A stretch of 64,000 nucleotides of DNA, taken from NCBI RefSeq assembly GCF_003610455.1, contig NZ_RAQK01000001.1, forward strand, positions 372,001 to 436,000. Direction: 5' to 3'. Below the pieces are notes generated by a model. The model did not search any database, was not told the DNA's origin, and saw only the letters and a program-made list of their open reading frames with translations. Source of the DNA: Sulfitobacter guttiformis (GTDB lineage: Bacteria > Pseudomonadota > Alphaproteobacteria > Rhodobacterales > Rhodobacteraceae). Shown piece after piece: positions 25,875 through 35,809 of the stretch (positions are counted from its first letter, which is position 1; the number at the start of each line of letters is the position of its first letter). The translations under genes were made by a program, and so were the position numbers.

Positions 25875-27899
25875 ATGGGCCTTGGTCCTGAAATATATCA
25901 CGAAAGCGCCGCCGGTTCGACGAAGGACCGGCGGCTTTTCGTCTATAATGGCGGGTTCCTTACACAAGAACGCATCCGCCGCATCCTTCAACTGTCAGGC
26001 TATTCCATCCATCTGGGTCTGCCCGCACGCGAAGGCGATGCCGTCGCCGTTTGGGGCAACTCGCCCACCGCCCACCGCGGAGAGGGCGTAGCCATCGCCT
26101 GTGAGGCGCCCGTTGTACGCATCGAAGACGCCCAACTTCGCTCACTCTTTCCGGGCCGCGACGGAGAGCCGCCCCTAGGCCTTGTGATCGACCACCGTGC
26201 CGCGCATTTTGACCCTTCCAAGCCTTCTGACCTCGAGGTGCTGCTGGCCACACATCCGCTTGATGACACTGCCCTGCTCAACCGTGCACGCACTTGCATT
26301 GCGCGGATCAAAGAGGCGCATCTGAGCAAATATGCCGCGATCCCACTCGACACGCCTGTCCCTCCAGCTGGGTATGTGGTGGTCATCGACCAGACGGAAG
26401 GCGACGCTTCGGTCACCGCATCGGGCGCCGACCGCACGCGATTCCTTGAAATGCTGTATTATGCGCAAGAGGAACATCCCGGTGCGCGCATTTTGATAAA
26501 AACCCATCCCGAAACCGCCGCAGGCCACAGAACAGGTTATTTCCGCGATAGCGATCTGAACGAGCGAACGCAGTTCCTGAGCGACCCGATAAGCCCCTAC
26601 GCCCTGTTCGAGGGTGCACTTGGCGTTTATACCGTTTCCTCAGGCTTGGGCTTCGAGGCGATTTTCGCAGGCCACAAGCCGCGAGTCTTCGGCCAACCTT
26701 TCTATGCCGGTTGGGGCCTGACCGAAGATGCCTTCGAGATCCAGCGTCGCCAGCGCATCCTGACCCGCTCGCAGCTTTTTGCCGCGGCAATGATACTCTA
26801 TCCGCGTTGGTATGACCCCTACCGCGATACCCTGTGCACCTTGGAGACAGCGATCGACACACTGGAGGCACAGGCGCGCAGCTGGCGCGAGGACCGCCAT
26901 GGCTGGTGCGCCACAGGTATGAGCGGGTGGAAGCGCGACCACTTGCAAAAATTCTACGGCGGGTACCGGCCGCTTGTCTTTGCCGATGCACCAGTGGATA
27001 TTTCTGACCGTCCACAAATGGTCTGGGCCAGCAAAATCGGCGCAGAGGTCAAAGGGATCACCCGCATAGAAGACGGTTTCATCCGCTCTCGCGGCCTTGG
27101 CGCTTCATTGGTCCCCCCCCTGTCATTGGTGACCGATGATCTGGGTATCTATTATGACCCGGACCGCCCCTCGCGGCTCGAGCGGATGATAGAAGGCCGC
27201 GCTACAGCGCGCCTTGATCAGGAATTACGCGCCGCCCGATTGATCAAATCGCTGATTGCGGCGGGCTTGAGCAAATATAATACCGGAAATCCCCCCGGTG
27301 CTCTGCCTGACGGTCACCGTATCCTTGTGTGTGGACAGGTGGCCGACGATGCCTCTATCCGGAGGGGGACCAGCGACGTGACGACAAATCAGGCCCTTCT
27401 CGACACGGTGCGCGCCGCCCATCCCGATGCAATAATCCTCTACAAGCCCCATCCGGACGTTGAAGCGGGCCTGCGGGAGGGCGCCCTTTCCAATCCCGCC
27501 GCAGCCGACCAGATTATCACCAAAACCGATCCTTCCGCCCTACTGGCGCAAGTCCACGAAGTGCACACAATGACATCGCTGATGGGGTTCGAGGCACTTC
27601 TCAGGGGCATTCCCGTCACAACCTACGGCGCGCCCTTCTATGCGGGCTGGGGGCTCACAACCGACCTGTCCGACGTCCCCCCGCGCCGCCGCGCACGCCC
27701 CAGCCTTGAAGCTTTGGCGCATGCCACACTCATCGATTATCCACGTTATTTCGATCCGAAGACAGGCTTGCCGTGTCCAGCTGAAATCGCAGTACTACGC
27801 CTCGTCGAAAATGACCTGAACAAGCCAAGCCTCGCGAACCGCACCGTTTCAAAGTTACAAAGCAAATTCCGCCGCTACGCACACCTGTGGCGCAAGTAG
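25875..27899 (+). CDS. kpsC: Capsular polysaccharide beta-Kdo transferase, KpsC-like
   Basis: This is a 674-residue protein with two homologous halves, as in KpsC. Each half has a hydrolase/transferase-like segment and the motif PFYAGWGLT (near residues 275 and 595), each followed by an arginine-rich stretch and YPR(W/Y)(Y/F)DP. The central IEDGFIRSRGLGASL and TDDLGIYYDP are KpsC signatures. The enzyme builds the beta-Kdo linker with alternating linkages from its two catalytic modules. Its stop is directly adjacent to the convergent ribD stop with no spacer. Confidence 0.9.
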   Translation: MGLGPEIYHESAAGSTKDRRLFVYNGGFLTQERIRRILQLSGYSIHLGLPAREGDAVAVWGNSPTAHRGEGVAIACEAPVVRIEDAQLRSLFPGRDGEPPLGLVIDHRAAHFDPSKPSDLEVLLATHPLDDTALLNRARTCIARIKEAHLSKYAAIPLDTPVPPAGYVVVIDQTEGDASVTASGADRTRFLEMLYYAQEEHPGARILIKTHPETAAGHRTGYFRDSDLNERTQFLSDPISPYALFEGALGVYTVSSGLGFEAIFAGHKPRVFGQPFYAGWGLTEDAFEIQRRQRILTRSQLFAAAMILYPRWYDPYRDTLCTLETAIDTLEAQARSWREDRHGWCATGMSGWKRDHLQKFYGGYRPLVFADAPVDISDRPQMVWASKIGAEVKGITRIEDGFIRSRGLGASLVPPLSLVTDDLGIYYDPDRPSRLERMIEGRATARLDQELRAARLIKSLIAAGLSKYNTGNPPGALPDGHRILVCGQVADDASIRRGTSDVTTNQALLDTVRAAHPDAIILYKPHPDVEAGLREGALSNPAAADQIITKTDPSALLAQVHEVHTMTSLMGFEALLRGIPVTTYGAPFYAGWGLTTDLSDVPPRRRARPSLEALAHATLIDYPRYFDPKTGLPCPAEIAVLRLVENDLNKPSLANRTVSKLQSKFRRYAHLWRK

Positions 27900-28994
27900 T
27901 CAGGCGCGCCTGCGCACCCAACGGTGCAAAACATCCGGCCCCACAACCTGTGTCTCGACCAGATCAAACCGTGGCGCCTGCCCCAGGCGAGCCAGACCCG
28001 TCGGGCCAACTCCAGCGAGCCCCTCGGCACCGATCACGACGCCGGCGGTAAACCCTGCCAGATGATCCACCAGATCCGCACGCAGCAAACTTGCTGCGAT
28101 CTCCGATCCTCCTTCGGAGAAAATCCGCGTCAAGCCGTGCGTGCCGAGCTTCTGCATCACATCAATCATATCAAGCTGGCCACCGGCGGTGCGGCAGCTG
28201 ATCAGCACTGCCCCCATGCCTGTCCATGCATCCACCAGCGCATCGGGCGCATCAGCCCCATGGCACAGGATCAGCGGCACATCCGCCGCAGTCTGCGCCA
28301 GCTTTGCGCTCAGCGGAATATCCAACCGGCGCGAGATGACTATCCGCGCAGGCTGTTGCACAATTCCCATATCGCGCACTGTCAACGAGGGATCGTCGGC
28401 GCGCACCGTACCGCCACCGACCATTACCGCATCATGTACGTTGCGCATCGCATGCACCAAACGCCGCGCAGGGCCTTGAGTGATCCACTGGCTCTCGCCC
28501 GTCGCCGTGGCAATACGCCCGTCAAAGGACGCGGCAAGCTTGAGGGTGACCATTGGCCGCCCCTGCTCTAGCCGGCTGAAAAATCCGGCATGATCCTGAA
28601 GGGCTTCGGCCTCCATCACGCCTGTCACAACACTGACCCCTGCAGCGCGAAGCATCGAAATCCCGCGCCCCGCGACACGCTCGTCCCTGTCGCGCACGCC
28701 AATGACCACCCGCGCCACGCCTGCATCAATCAAAGCCTGCGCACAGGGCGGTGTCCGGCCATGGTGCGCACAAGGCTCCAGCGTGACAAATACATCAGCC
28801 CCCTTGGCGGCACTACCAGCCTGCGCCAATGCCTCCGTTTCGGCATGCGGGCGGCCCGAAGGCGCGGTCCAGCCGCGCCCCACAATCATTCCATCCGATA
28901 CAACAACACAGCCAACCGCAGGGTTGGGCCAGGTTTTGCCCCACCCCCGCCGCCCCAGCGACAGGGCCAGCGCCATGTAGCGCGCATCGCTCAA
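27900..28994 (-). CDS. ribD: Bifunctional diaminohydroxyphosphoribosylaminopyrimidine deaminase / 5-amino-6-(5-phosphoribosylamino)uracil reductase
   Basis: The 364-residue enzyme carries out steps two and three of riboflavin synthesis. The deaminase half has [11 protein letters not shown] and the zinc motif [16 protein letters not shown]. The reductase half has [29 protein letters not shown] sequence, [18 protein letters not shown] and [15 protein letters not shown]. The start is a TTG at 28994 overlapping the nrdR stop (TTGA); the next ATG six codons in would trim the conserved N-terminus. Normally followed by ribE, here it is convergent with kpsC-like. Confidence 0.95.
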   Translation of the reverse strand: MSDARYMALALSLGRRGWGKTWPNPAVGCVVVSDGMIVGRGWTAPSGRPHAETEALAQAGSAAKGADVFVTLEPCAHHGRTPPCAQALIDAGVARVVIGVRDRDERVAGRGISMLRAAGVSVVTGVMEAEALQDHAGFFSRLEQGRPMVTLKLAASFDGRIATATGESQWITQGPARRLVHAMRNVHDAVMVGGGTVRADDPSLTVRDMGIVQQPARIVISRRLDIPLSAKLAQTAADVPLILCHGADAPDALVDAWTGMGAVLISCRTAGGQLDMIDVMQKLGTHGLTRIFSEGGSEIAASLLRADLVDHLAGFTAGVVIGAEGLAGVGPTGLARLGQAPRFDLVETQVVGPDVLHRWVRRRA

Positions 28995-29464
28995 CTCTCA
29001 GGCTCACCGGCAGTTTGTGGCCGCAACTCTGCTACGAATTTGTCGAAGTCATCAGCTTGCTGGAAATTTTTGTAAACACTGGCAAAACGCACGTAAGCAA
29101 CGGTATCAATCCGCGCCAGCGCCTCCATCACAATCTCGCCGATCTGTTTGGAGCCAACGTCCGTCTCTCCCATACTCTCCAAGCGGCGTACAATGCCACT
29201 GATCATCTGGTCGATACGTTCAGGCTCTATCGGGCGCTTCTGCATCGAAATCCGGATTGAGCGCTCCAGCTTGTCACGGTCAAAATCTTCCCGCTTGCCG
29301 GAGGATTTGATCACAACCAGATCGCGCAACTGAACGCGCTCGTAAGTTGTAAACCGGCCTCCGCAAGCCGGGCAAAACCGCCTGCGCCGGATGGACACAT
29401 GATCCTCCGCCGGACGGCTGTCTTTTACCTGAGTATCAATATTTCCACAAAACGGGCAGCGCAT
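28991..29464 (-). CDS. nrdR: Transcriptional repressor NrdR
   Basis: This 157-residue protein has an N-terminal zinc ribbon ([17 protein letters not shown] with CPACGGRF) and an ATP-cone domain ([22 protein letters not shown]). NrdR senses ATP/dATP and represses ribonucleotide reductase genes. It overlaps ribD by four bases, and its pairing with rib genes is widespread. Upstream, TTATCCACA (a DnaA-box sequence) occurs at 29517-29525; I see no NrdR box there. Confidence 0.96.
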   Translation of the reverse strand: MRCPFCGNIDTQVKDSRPAEDHVSIRRRRFCPACGGRFTTYERVQLRDLVVIKSSGKREDFDRDKLERSIRISMQKRPIEPERIDQMISGIVRRLESMGETDVGSKQIGEIVMEALARIDTVAYVRFASVYKNFQQADDFDKFVAELRPQTAGEPES

Positions 29465-29662
29465 TGGCCTGTCCCCTTATTCCTGATCCGCCTCTGTTGT
29501 GGGATCACCGCCCCACTTATCCACAGGTATAGGGGAAGCCATAGGTTTTGGGTAGTCTAGAAATTCCCTACAACATAAGGGGTCTGGCGGGGGACATTGC
29601 AGACGCCGAAACCAATATGCTGCGTCAGCAAGTCAACAGCCCACAGCCATTTTATCAGCTGG

Positions 29663-30073
29663 TCAGAAGCGGCCGCCAGCCCGCTGTAACTTGTGATCCG
29701 CGCAAAAACCAAAGGCGTGCCCGACGCTCAGGTTTGCACCAGCACGGCCCAAAGACCCGCCCACAATCACCGTCGAAGAGGGCGTCAGACCATTGGGATC
29801 AAGGGTAAATGTGACGGGACCGCGCTGCCCGAACCCGCGCTTTCTATCTTCGGCGATATAAAGGCGTTGCGCCCCTGTAGCTCCTTTGACAGATCGCGCA
29901 TAATCAGCAGCACCACACCAGACGCCACGCGCCCCGATCCCGGCGTCGCCTGTGACATTGAAACCCTTACCAACGGCTGCAACTGTCACACCGTTTCGCG
30001 CGGTGAACTCCTGCGCCGACAGGGGCGCTGCGGTCAAGATAAAGACCGCCAAAAACTTTGATCGGATTTTCAC
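29663..30073 (-). CDS. Secreted protein of unknown function, paralogue of the upstream gene
   Basis: Starting at GTG 30073 (GGAAGGGA upstream), the 136-residue product has a signal peptide (FLAVFILTAAPLSAQ) and a mature domain with GVWCGAADYARSVKGATGAQRLYIAEDRKRG, VTFTLDPNGL and VGHAFGFCADHK. The two cysteines (in WC and FC) probably form a disulphide in the periplasm. The sequence is clearly related to the gene directly upstream, which ends 2 bases before this start. I do not recognise the fold or activity. Confidence 0.8.
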   Translation of the reverse strand: MKIRSKFLAVFILTAAPLSAQEFTARNGVTVAAVGKGFNVTGDAGIGARGVWCGAADYARSVKGATGAQRLYIAEDRKRGFGQRGPVTFTLDPNGLTPSSTVIVGGSLGRAGANLSVGHAFGFCADHKLQRAGGRF

Positions 30074-30075
30074 GT

Positions 30076-30513
30076 TCAGTCCCTTCCGGGCAGATTGAGA
30101 GAAATGTCGAAGTCTTCCTTGCGGCAAAACTGGCGCGCATGGGCAACCGGAAGGCCCAGACCCACCTGCGATGTGCCGATCGTGATCGACTGAAACGGCC
30201 CTTGGCTCAAGGTTGAGGGATCAATTGTGAATACCACCGAATTGCGGCCCGGTTCCACGCGGGAGGGTCCCCGCGCCTCGCTGATGTAAACACGGCTCGT
30301 CGCACCCAATCGCCGCTCGGCGTATTCTGCCGCGGCACACCACATGCCCTGAGGTCCTTCGCCCCGCGCCTCGATGACCGCGAATGAAGTGGCACTGATC
30401 GGTACAACGTCCAGATCATTTACAGATCGGAACACATGAGTATTGGCATACGCAGGCAGTGTCGACGCAAAGGCGGTGGCAACAATTGCCGAGTATAGAA
30501 ACGATCGTCGCAT
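30076..30513 (-). CDS. Secreted protein of unknown function, first of a tandem pair
   Basis: The 145-residue product starts at ATG 30513 with AGGAGA upstream. It has a signal peptide (YSAIVATAFASTLPAYA) and a mature domain with GMWCAAAEYAERRLGATSRVYISEARG, VVFTIDPSTL and VAHARQFCRKED. Positions of WC, AA-YA, GA, the YI strand, FT-DP and FC match the following gene, so they arose by duplication. Roseobacter genomes carry similar small secreted proteins; no function is known to me. Confidence 0.8.
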   Translation of the reverse strand: MRRSFLYSAIVATAFASTLPAYANTHVFRSVNDLDVVPISATSFAVIEARGEGPQGMWCAAAEYAERRLGATSRVYISEARGPSRVEPGRNSVVFTIDPSTLSQGPFQSITIGTSQVGLGLPVAHARQFCRKEDFDISLNLPGRD

Positions 30514-30672
30514 AGTAGGCTTCTCCTCTAAGGGGTAATCCATAGATAGCCCCCCTCACCCGCAGGTCAAAATCAAAGCCCCGTGAAGAGCAGACTGCCT
30601 TCCTTAATGTTCACTCCAACAATCAGGTTTGACGTCAGGCACGCACCTCACGCCACAATGTACCGCAGGCAT

Positions 30673-30712
30673 AAAAAAACCCTGCCCAAGTTGACCTTGG
30701 ACAGGGTTTTTT
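30673..30712 (-). terminator. Terminator of rpoD
   Basis: A long near-perfect inverted repeat (AAAACCCTG(T/C)CCAAG with its complement around a 4-base TCAA-type loop) is followed on the minus strand by a run of Ts. It ends 14 bases after the rpoD stop codon. Confidence 0.85.
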
Positions 30713-30725
30713 CCGAACAATGAGC

Positions 30726-32711
<1,986 letters not shown>

Positions 32712-32881
32712 AAAGAGCTCCTATCTGTCCCTAAGCGAATCACCGGCAGGCGATTCGTTTTCCGAATCATGCGGGGTTTGAGGTGATTCTTAAACCCGTA
32801 TCCTAATTTTTCCGCTAATTGCGGAGATTTGGTAACCCGCGCGCCACAATTCCGGCCCTCGTGTCACAAACCAAGCCCCTG

Positions 32882-34873
32882 TTAGGGCCTCTTTTTTCCG
32901 CCTTTGGAGAAGTCGATCTGGTCGAACATGCTCCGGCTTTTCGCCACCTGCTCGCGATCGAGCCGTGCACCATTATCTGCTATTACATATTCTGCTTTGT
33001 CTTCCTGACCAGCGCGCTGCGCTAAATCTGCTGCTTTTGCCGCCTCGGCAAGGCGCCATGTCAGGCCTTCATCCGCTTCTCCGGTCAAATCATCCGCTGC
33101 GTCCTGCACCTCGTCCTTAAGACCGCGCACCGCCGCCAGCTTGGCCAACTCCTCGGCGATGGTCATTTTAGTGATCTCGATGTCGCCCGGCTTTCTAATG
33201 CAAGGCGTTATTGCGACATGGCGTTGACCCATAAGTGTTTCAAGGGCATCCGCACCCAAATCCGCCGCAATTTTCGCACGCAACACCGCCACGCCTTCAC
33301 CTGCATTGTTCAGAACCAGATCGCGCAGCCGGCGATGGTCCCCGTCCAAACAGGCCATCCTCTCCAGCCCGCTCTCGAAAGACTCAACCAACTGAGGGCA
33401 GCTGATGCAGGCCGCCAGAATGACTGCTTCACGCAGATGATCCGTGGCCCGCGAATCCGCTGCCGTTGCAAGCATGGATGCTTTTGCCCCTGCAGACGGT
33501 CCTTGCGGCGCTTTGCTTCCCCATGGCTGGCCCCATTGTCCGCTGCTGCGCGGCTGTGCCACACGCATGCCGCCGCCGGCTTTGGGCTTGGACCGGAAAA
33601 GGTCCCAGCGCATTTCCTTGAGTGCCTGTTCATAATGACTGCGAATGCTTGGATCTTTGATCAGCATTGTTTTTTCACGCAGAGATTTGTCCAGTGCCGC
33701 CTTGCGCTCGGGGCTGTCGAAATTCTTGCCCTCGATCTCGCGGCTCCACAACAGTTGGACCATCGGCACCGCCTGATCCAACAGCGTCTGCACCGCACCG
33801 GCCCCGCTTGATTTCAGCAGATCATCAGGGTCTTTACCCTCCGGCATCATAGCAAAGCGCAAGCTCCGGCCTGCTTCCAGCAGCGGTAGCGCCAGATCAA
33901 TCAGTCGCAATGCGGCGCGCTGCCCCGCCGCATCCCCGTCGAGGGTAATTATAGGCTCGTCGCTTATCCGCCACAGCATCGCCAGCTGGTTTTCGGTAAT
34001 GGCCGTGCCAAGCGGCGCCACCGATGCACCAAATCCCGCCTCGCTCAGCGCAATTACATCCATATATCCTTCGGCCACCAGCAAGGGCTGTCCCTTGCCC
34101 GCGGCAACCCGCGCATCCTTGACGTTATAAAGGCTGCGGCCCTTGTCAAAAAGTTCAGTCTCGGGCGAGTTAAGGTATTTCGCCTTGTCTTCGGGGTCCA
34201 TAGCGCGACCGCCAAATGCAATTGCGCGCCCTCGCGCATCACGGATCGGATACATGATCCGGCCCCGGAATGTGTCGTAGGGCTTGCTTCCCTTGTTAGA
34301 TGGCTTGGCCAGACCCGCGCCTATAATCAGGTCATCGGGAATATCCTTACCCTTGAGGGCATCCCACAATCCCTGCCAGCTGTCGGGCGCAAAGCCGATT
34401 TCCCAACGGTCACAGACCTGCTGCGGCAGGCCGCGCCGCTCCAGATACTCCCGCGCGGCACCAGCAGCTCCCGTGCGCAGTTGCAGGCGAAACCATTTGA
34501 CCGCCAGCTCCATCACATCGGCCAGATCCTTGCGCACATCGGCCTTCTCAACCGCACGCGGATCGCGTTCGGGCATGGGCATCCCGGCTTCGCCGGCCAA
34601 TATCTCGACTGCCTCCATAAAGGTCACATTCTCCGTCTCTCGCACAAAGGAAATCGCATCCCCCTTGGCGTGACAGCCAAAGCAGTAATAAAATCCCTTG
34701 CGGTCATCGACGTGGAAACTGGCAGACTTTTCCTGATGGAAGGGGCACGGCGCCCACATGTCGCCCTTACCCTGGTTGGATTTGCGCGCATCCCACACGA
34801 CTTTTTTGCCCACAACCTGTGACAGGCTGGAACGGGTGCGCAACTCATCTAGGAATCCGGGTGGAAGGCTCAT
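32882..34873 (-). CDS. dnaG: DNA primase
   Basis: This 663-residue enzyme lays RNA primers at the replication fork. The zinc-binding domain CPFHQEKSASFHV with YYCFGC, the catalytic core (YPIRDARGRAIAFGGRAMDPEDKAKYLNSPET) and a TOPRIM domain (LLVAEGYMDVIAL and ITLDGDAAGQRAA) are all present, followed by a DnaB-interacting C-terminal part. The start MSLPPGFLDELR at 34873 fits the family better than the ATG three codons earlier. It lies directly upstream of rpoD. Confidence 0.97.
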   Translation of the reverse strand: MSLPPGFLDELRTRSSLSQVVGKKVVWDARKSNQGKGDMWAPCPFHQEKSASFHVDDRKGFYYCFGCHAKGDAISFVRETENVTFMEAVEILAGEAGMPMPERDPRAVEKADVRKDLADVMELAVKWFRLQLRTGAAGAAREYLERRGLPQQVCDRWEIGFAPDSWQGLWDALKGKDIPDDLIIGAGLAKPSNKGSKPYDTFRGRIMYPIRDARGRAIAFGGRAMDPEDKAKYLNSPETELFDKGRSLYNVKDARVAAGKGQPLLVAEGYMDVIALSEAGFGASVAPLGTAITENQLAMLWRISDEPIITLDGDAAGQRAALRLIDLALPLLEAGRSLRFAMMPEGKDPDDLLKSSGAGAVQTLLDQAVPMVQLLWSREIEGKNFDSPERKAALDKSLREKTMLIKDPSIRSHYEQALKEMRWDLFRSKPKAGGGMRVAQPRSSGQWGQPWGSKAPQGPSAGAKASMLATAADSRATDHLREAVILAACISCPQLVESFESGLERMACLDGDHRRLRDLVLNNAGEGVAVLRAKIAADLGADALETLMGQRHVAITPCIRKPGDIEITKMTIAEELAKLAAVRGLKDEVQDAADDLTGEADEGLTWRLAEAAKAADLAQRAGQEDKAEYVIADNGARLDREQVAKSRSMFDQIDFSKGGKKRP

Positions 34874-34933
34874 ACCGTCCAATATGGGCAGCGCAGGCTC
34901 AGAGTCCAGATGCGCCGCCCATTGCTACGGTGC

Positions 34934-35239
34934 TTATTCTTGCGCCAGACACATCTCGTTCCATGCGGCCTTGAGATCGGCTTTGCGCACTTCGCCCATT
35001 TTCATGGTATAAACCCAAGGAGTCACCAGTGGCACAATCGCATTATATTTTTCGGGCCACTCAGGCGTTGTGCCTGCAATATGTTCGGCCACTTCACGCT
35101 CGCCCACGCGGGCGACACGCGCCGCCTGCACCGCAGCGACAACATCCCCCTGATAACCGCAATCCTCGATTCTCACGGTTTGGGCAAACAATGGTGTCGC
35201 CACAGCGACAGATAAAATAAAACTCAGTACACGGATCAT
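34934..35239 (-). CDS. Small secreted protein, function unknown
   Basis: The 101-residue product has a signal peptide (VLSFILSVAVATPLFAQ) and a short helical mature part with two cysteines (IEDCGYQGD near the start and EMCLAQE at the very end), which may pair in the periplasm. It falls between soxG and dnaG on the same strand, 33 bases after soxG. Co-transcription with the sarcosine oxidase operon is possible, but no functional link is evident. Confidence 0.75.
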   Translation of the reverse strand: MIRVLSFILSVAVATPLFAQTVRIEDCGYQGDVVAAVQAARVARVGEREVAEHIAGTTPEWPEKYNAIVPLVTPWVYTMKMGEVRKADLKAAWNEMCLAQE

Positions 35240-35272
35240 TACATTCTCCAGAACAATAACTCTGTGCGCACC

Positions 35273-35809
35273 TTATGCCCGCGCTGCGACCGCTTCCAGT
35301 GCGGTTGTCAAATCGTGAACTAGTGTCGCCGCCATTGAGCGAAAAACTGCGATCATGAACTGGTCTTCGCCCGTTCGGGTGATACTGGCGTTCATGTGCC
35401 CCAGTTGCGTGCGAACTGTCGCGCCTACTCCGAAGGCCCGCAGGCGCATGTCAACCGGCACCAACCGCGCCAATGCGTCCGACCCGCCTGCACCGGTCAG
35501 CGTCACAACAGCCCATGCATCAGACTGATCCACCACCGCAGCATACGCCCCGAGAGCGGGATCAGGCACTGCGCCCGTCAACAGCGCCTCCCCCCGTCCG
35601 ATCCAGATACAGCGCCGATCGCCTGCGGCACTGGTGCCCAGCGGCGGGGGAAACGGCAGACCCAGCGCACGGCCCAGCGCCGCACCCGAAGCGGCAGCAA
35701 ATGGCGTCACAGATGCAATCGGCCCCAGATCAATTTCGGCCACTGTCAAAGTTCCGATCGTGACCGGCAACAGCCCCTCACAGGGGCTCGACGCTTGCAA
35801 TCTATCCAC
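35273..35809 (-). CDS. soxG: Sarcosine oxidase gamma subunit
   Basis: This 178-residue protein of the SoxG family shows the GDRRCIWIGRGEALLTG segment, VVDQSDAWAVVTLTGAGGSDALARLVPVDMRL and a C-terminal MIAVFRSMAATLVHDL. It is a subunit of heterotetrameric sarcosine oxidase. The start is a GTG at 35809 that overlaps the end of soxA by 8 bases; AAGGAGG lies 8 bases before it. The ORF extends further up in another frame of soxA, which is ignored. Confidence 0.88.
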   Translation of the reverse strand: MDRLQASSPCEGLLPVTIGTLTVAEIDLGPIASVTPFAAASGAALGRALGLPFPPPLGTSAAGDRRCIWIGRGEALLTGAVPDPALGAYAAVVDQSDAWAVVTLTGAGGSDALARLVPVDMRLRAFGVGATVRTQLGHMNASITRTGEDQFMIAVFRSMAATLVHDLTTALEAVAARA

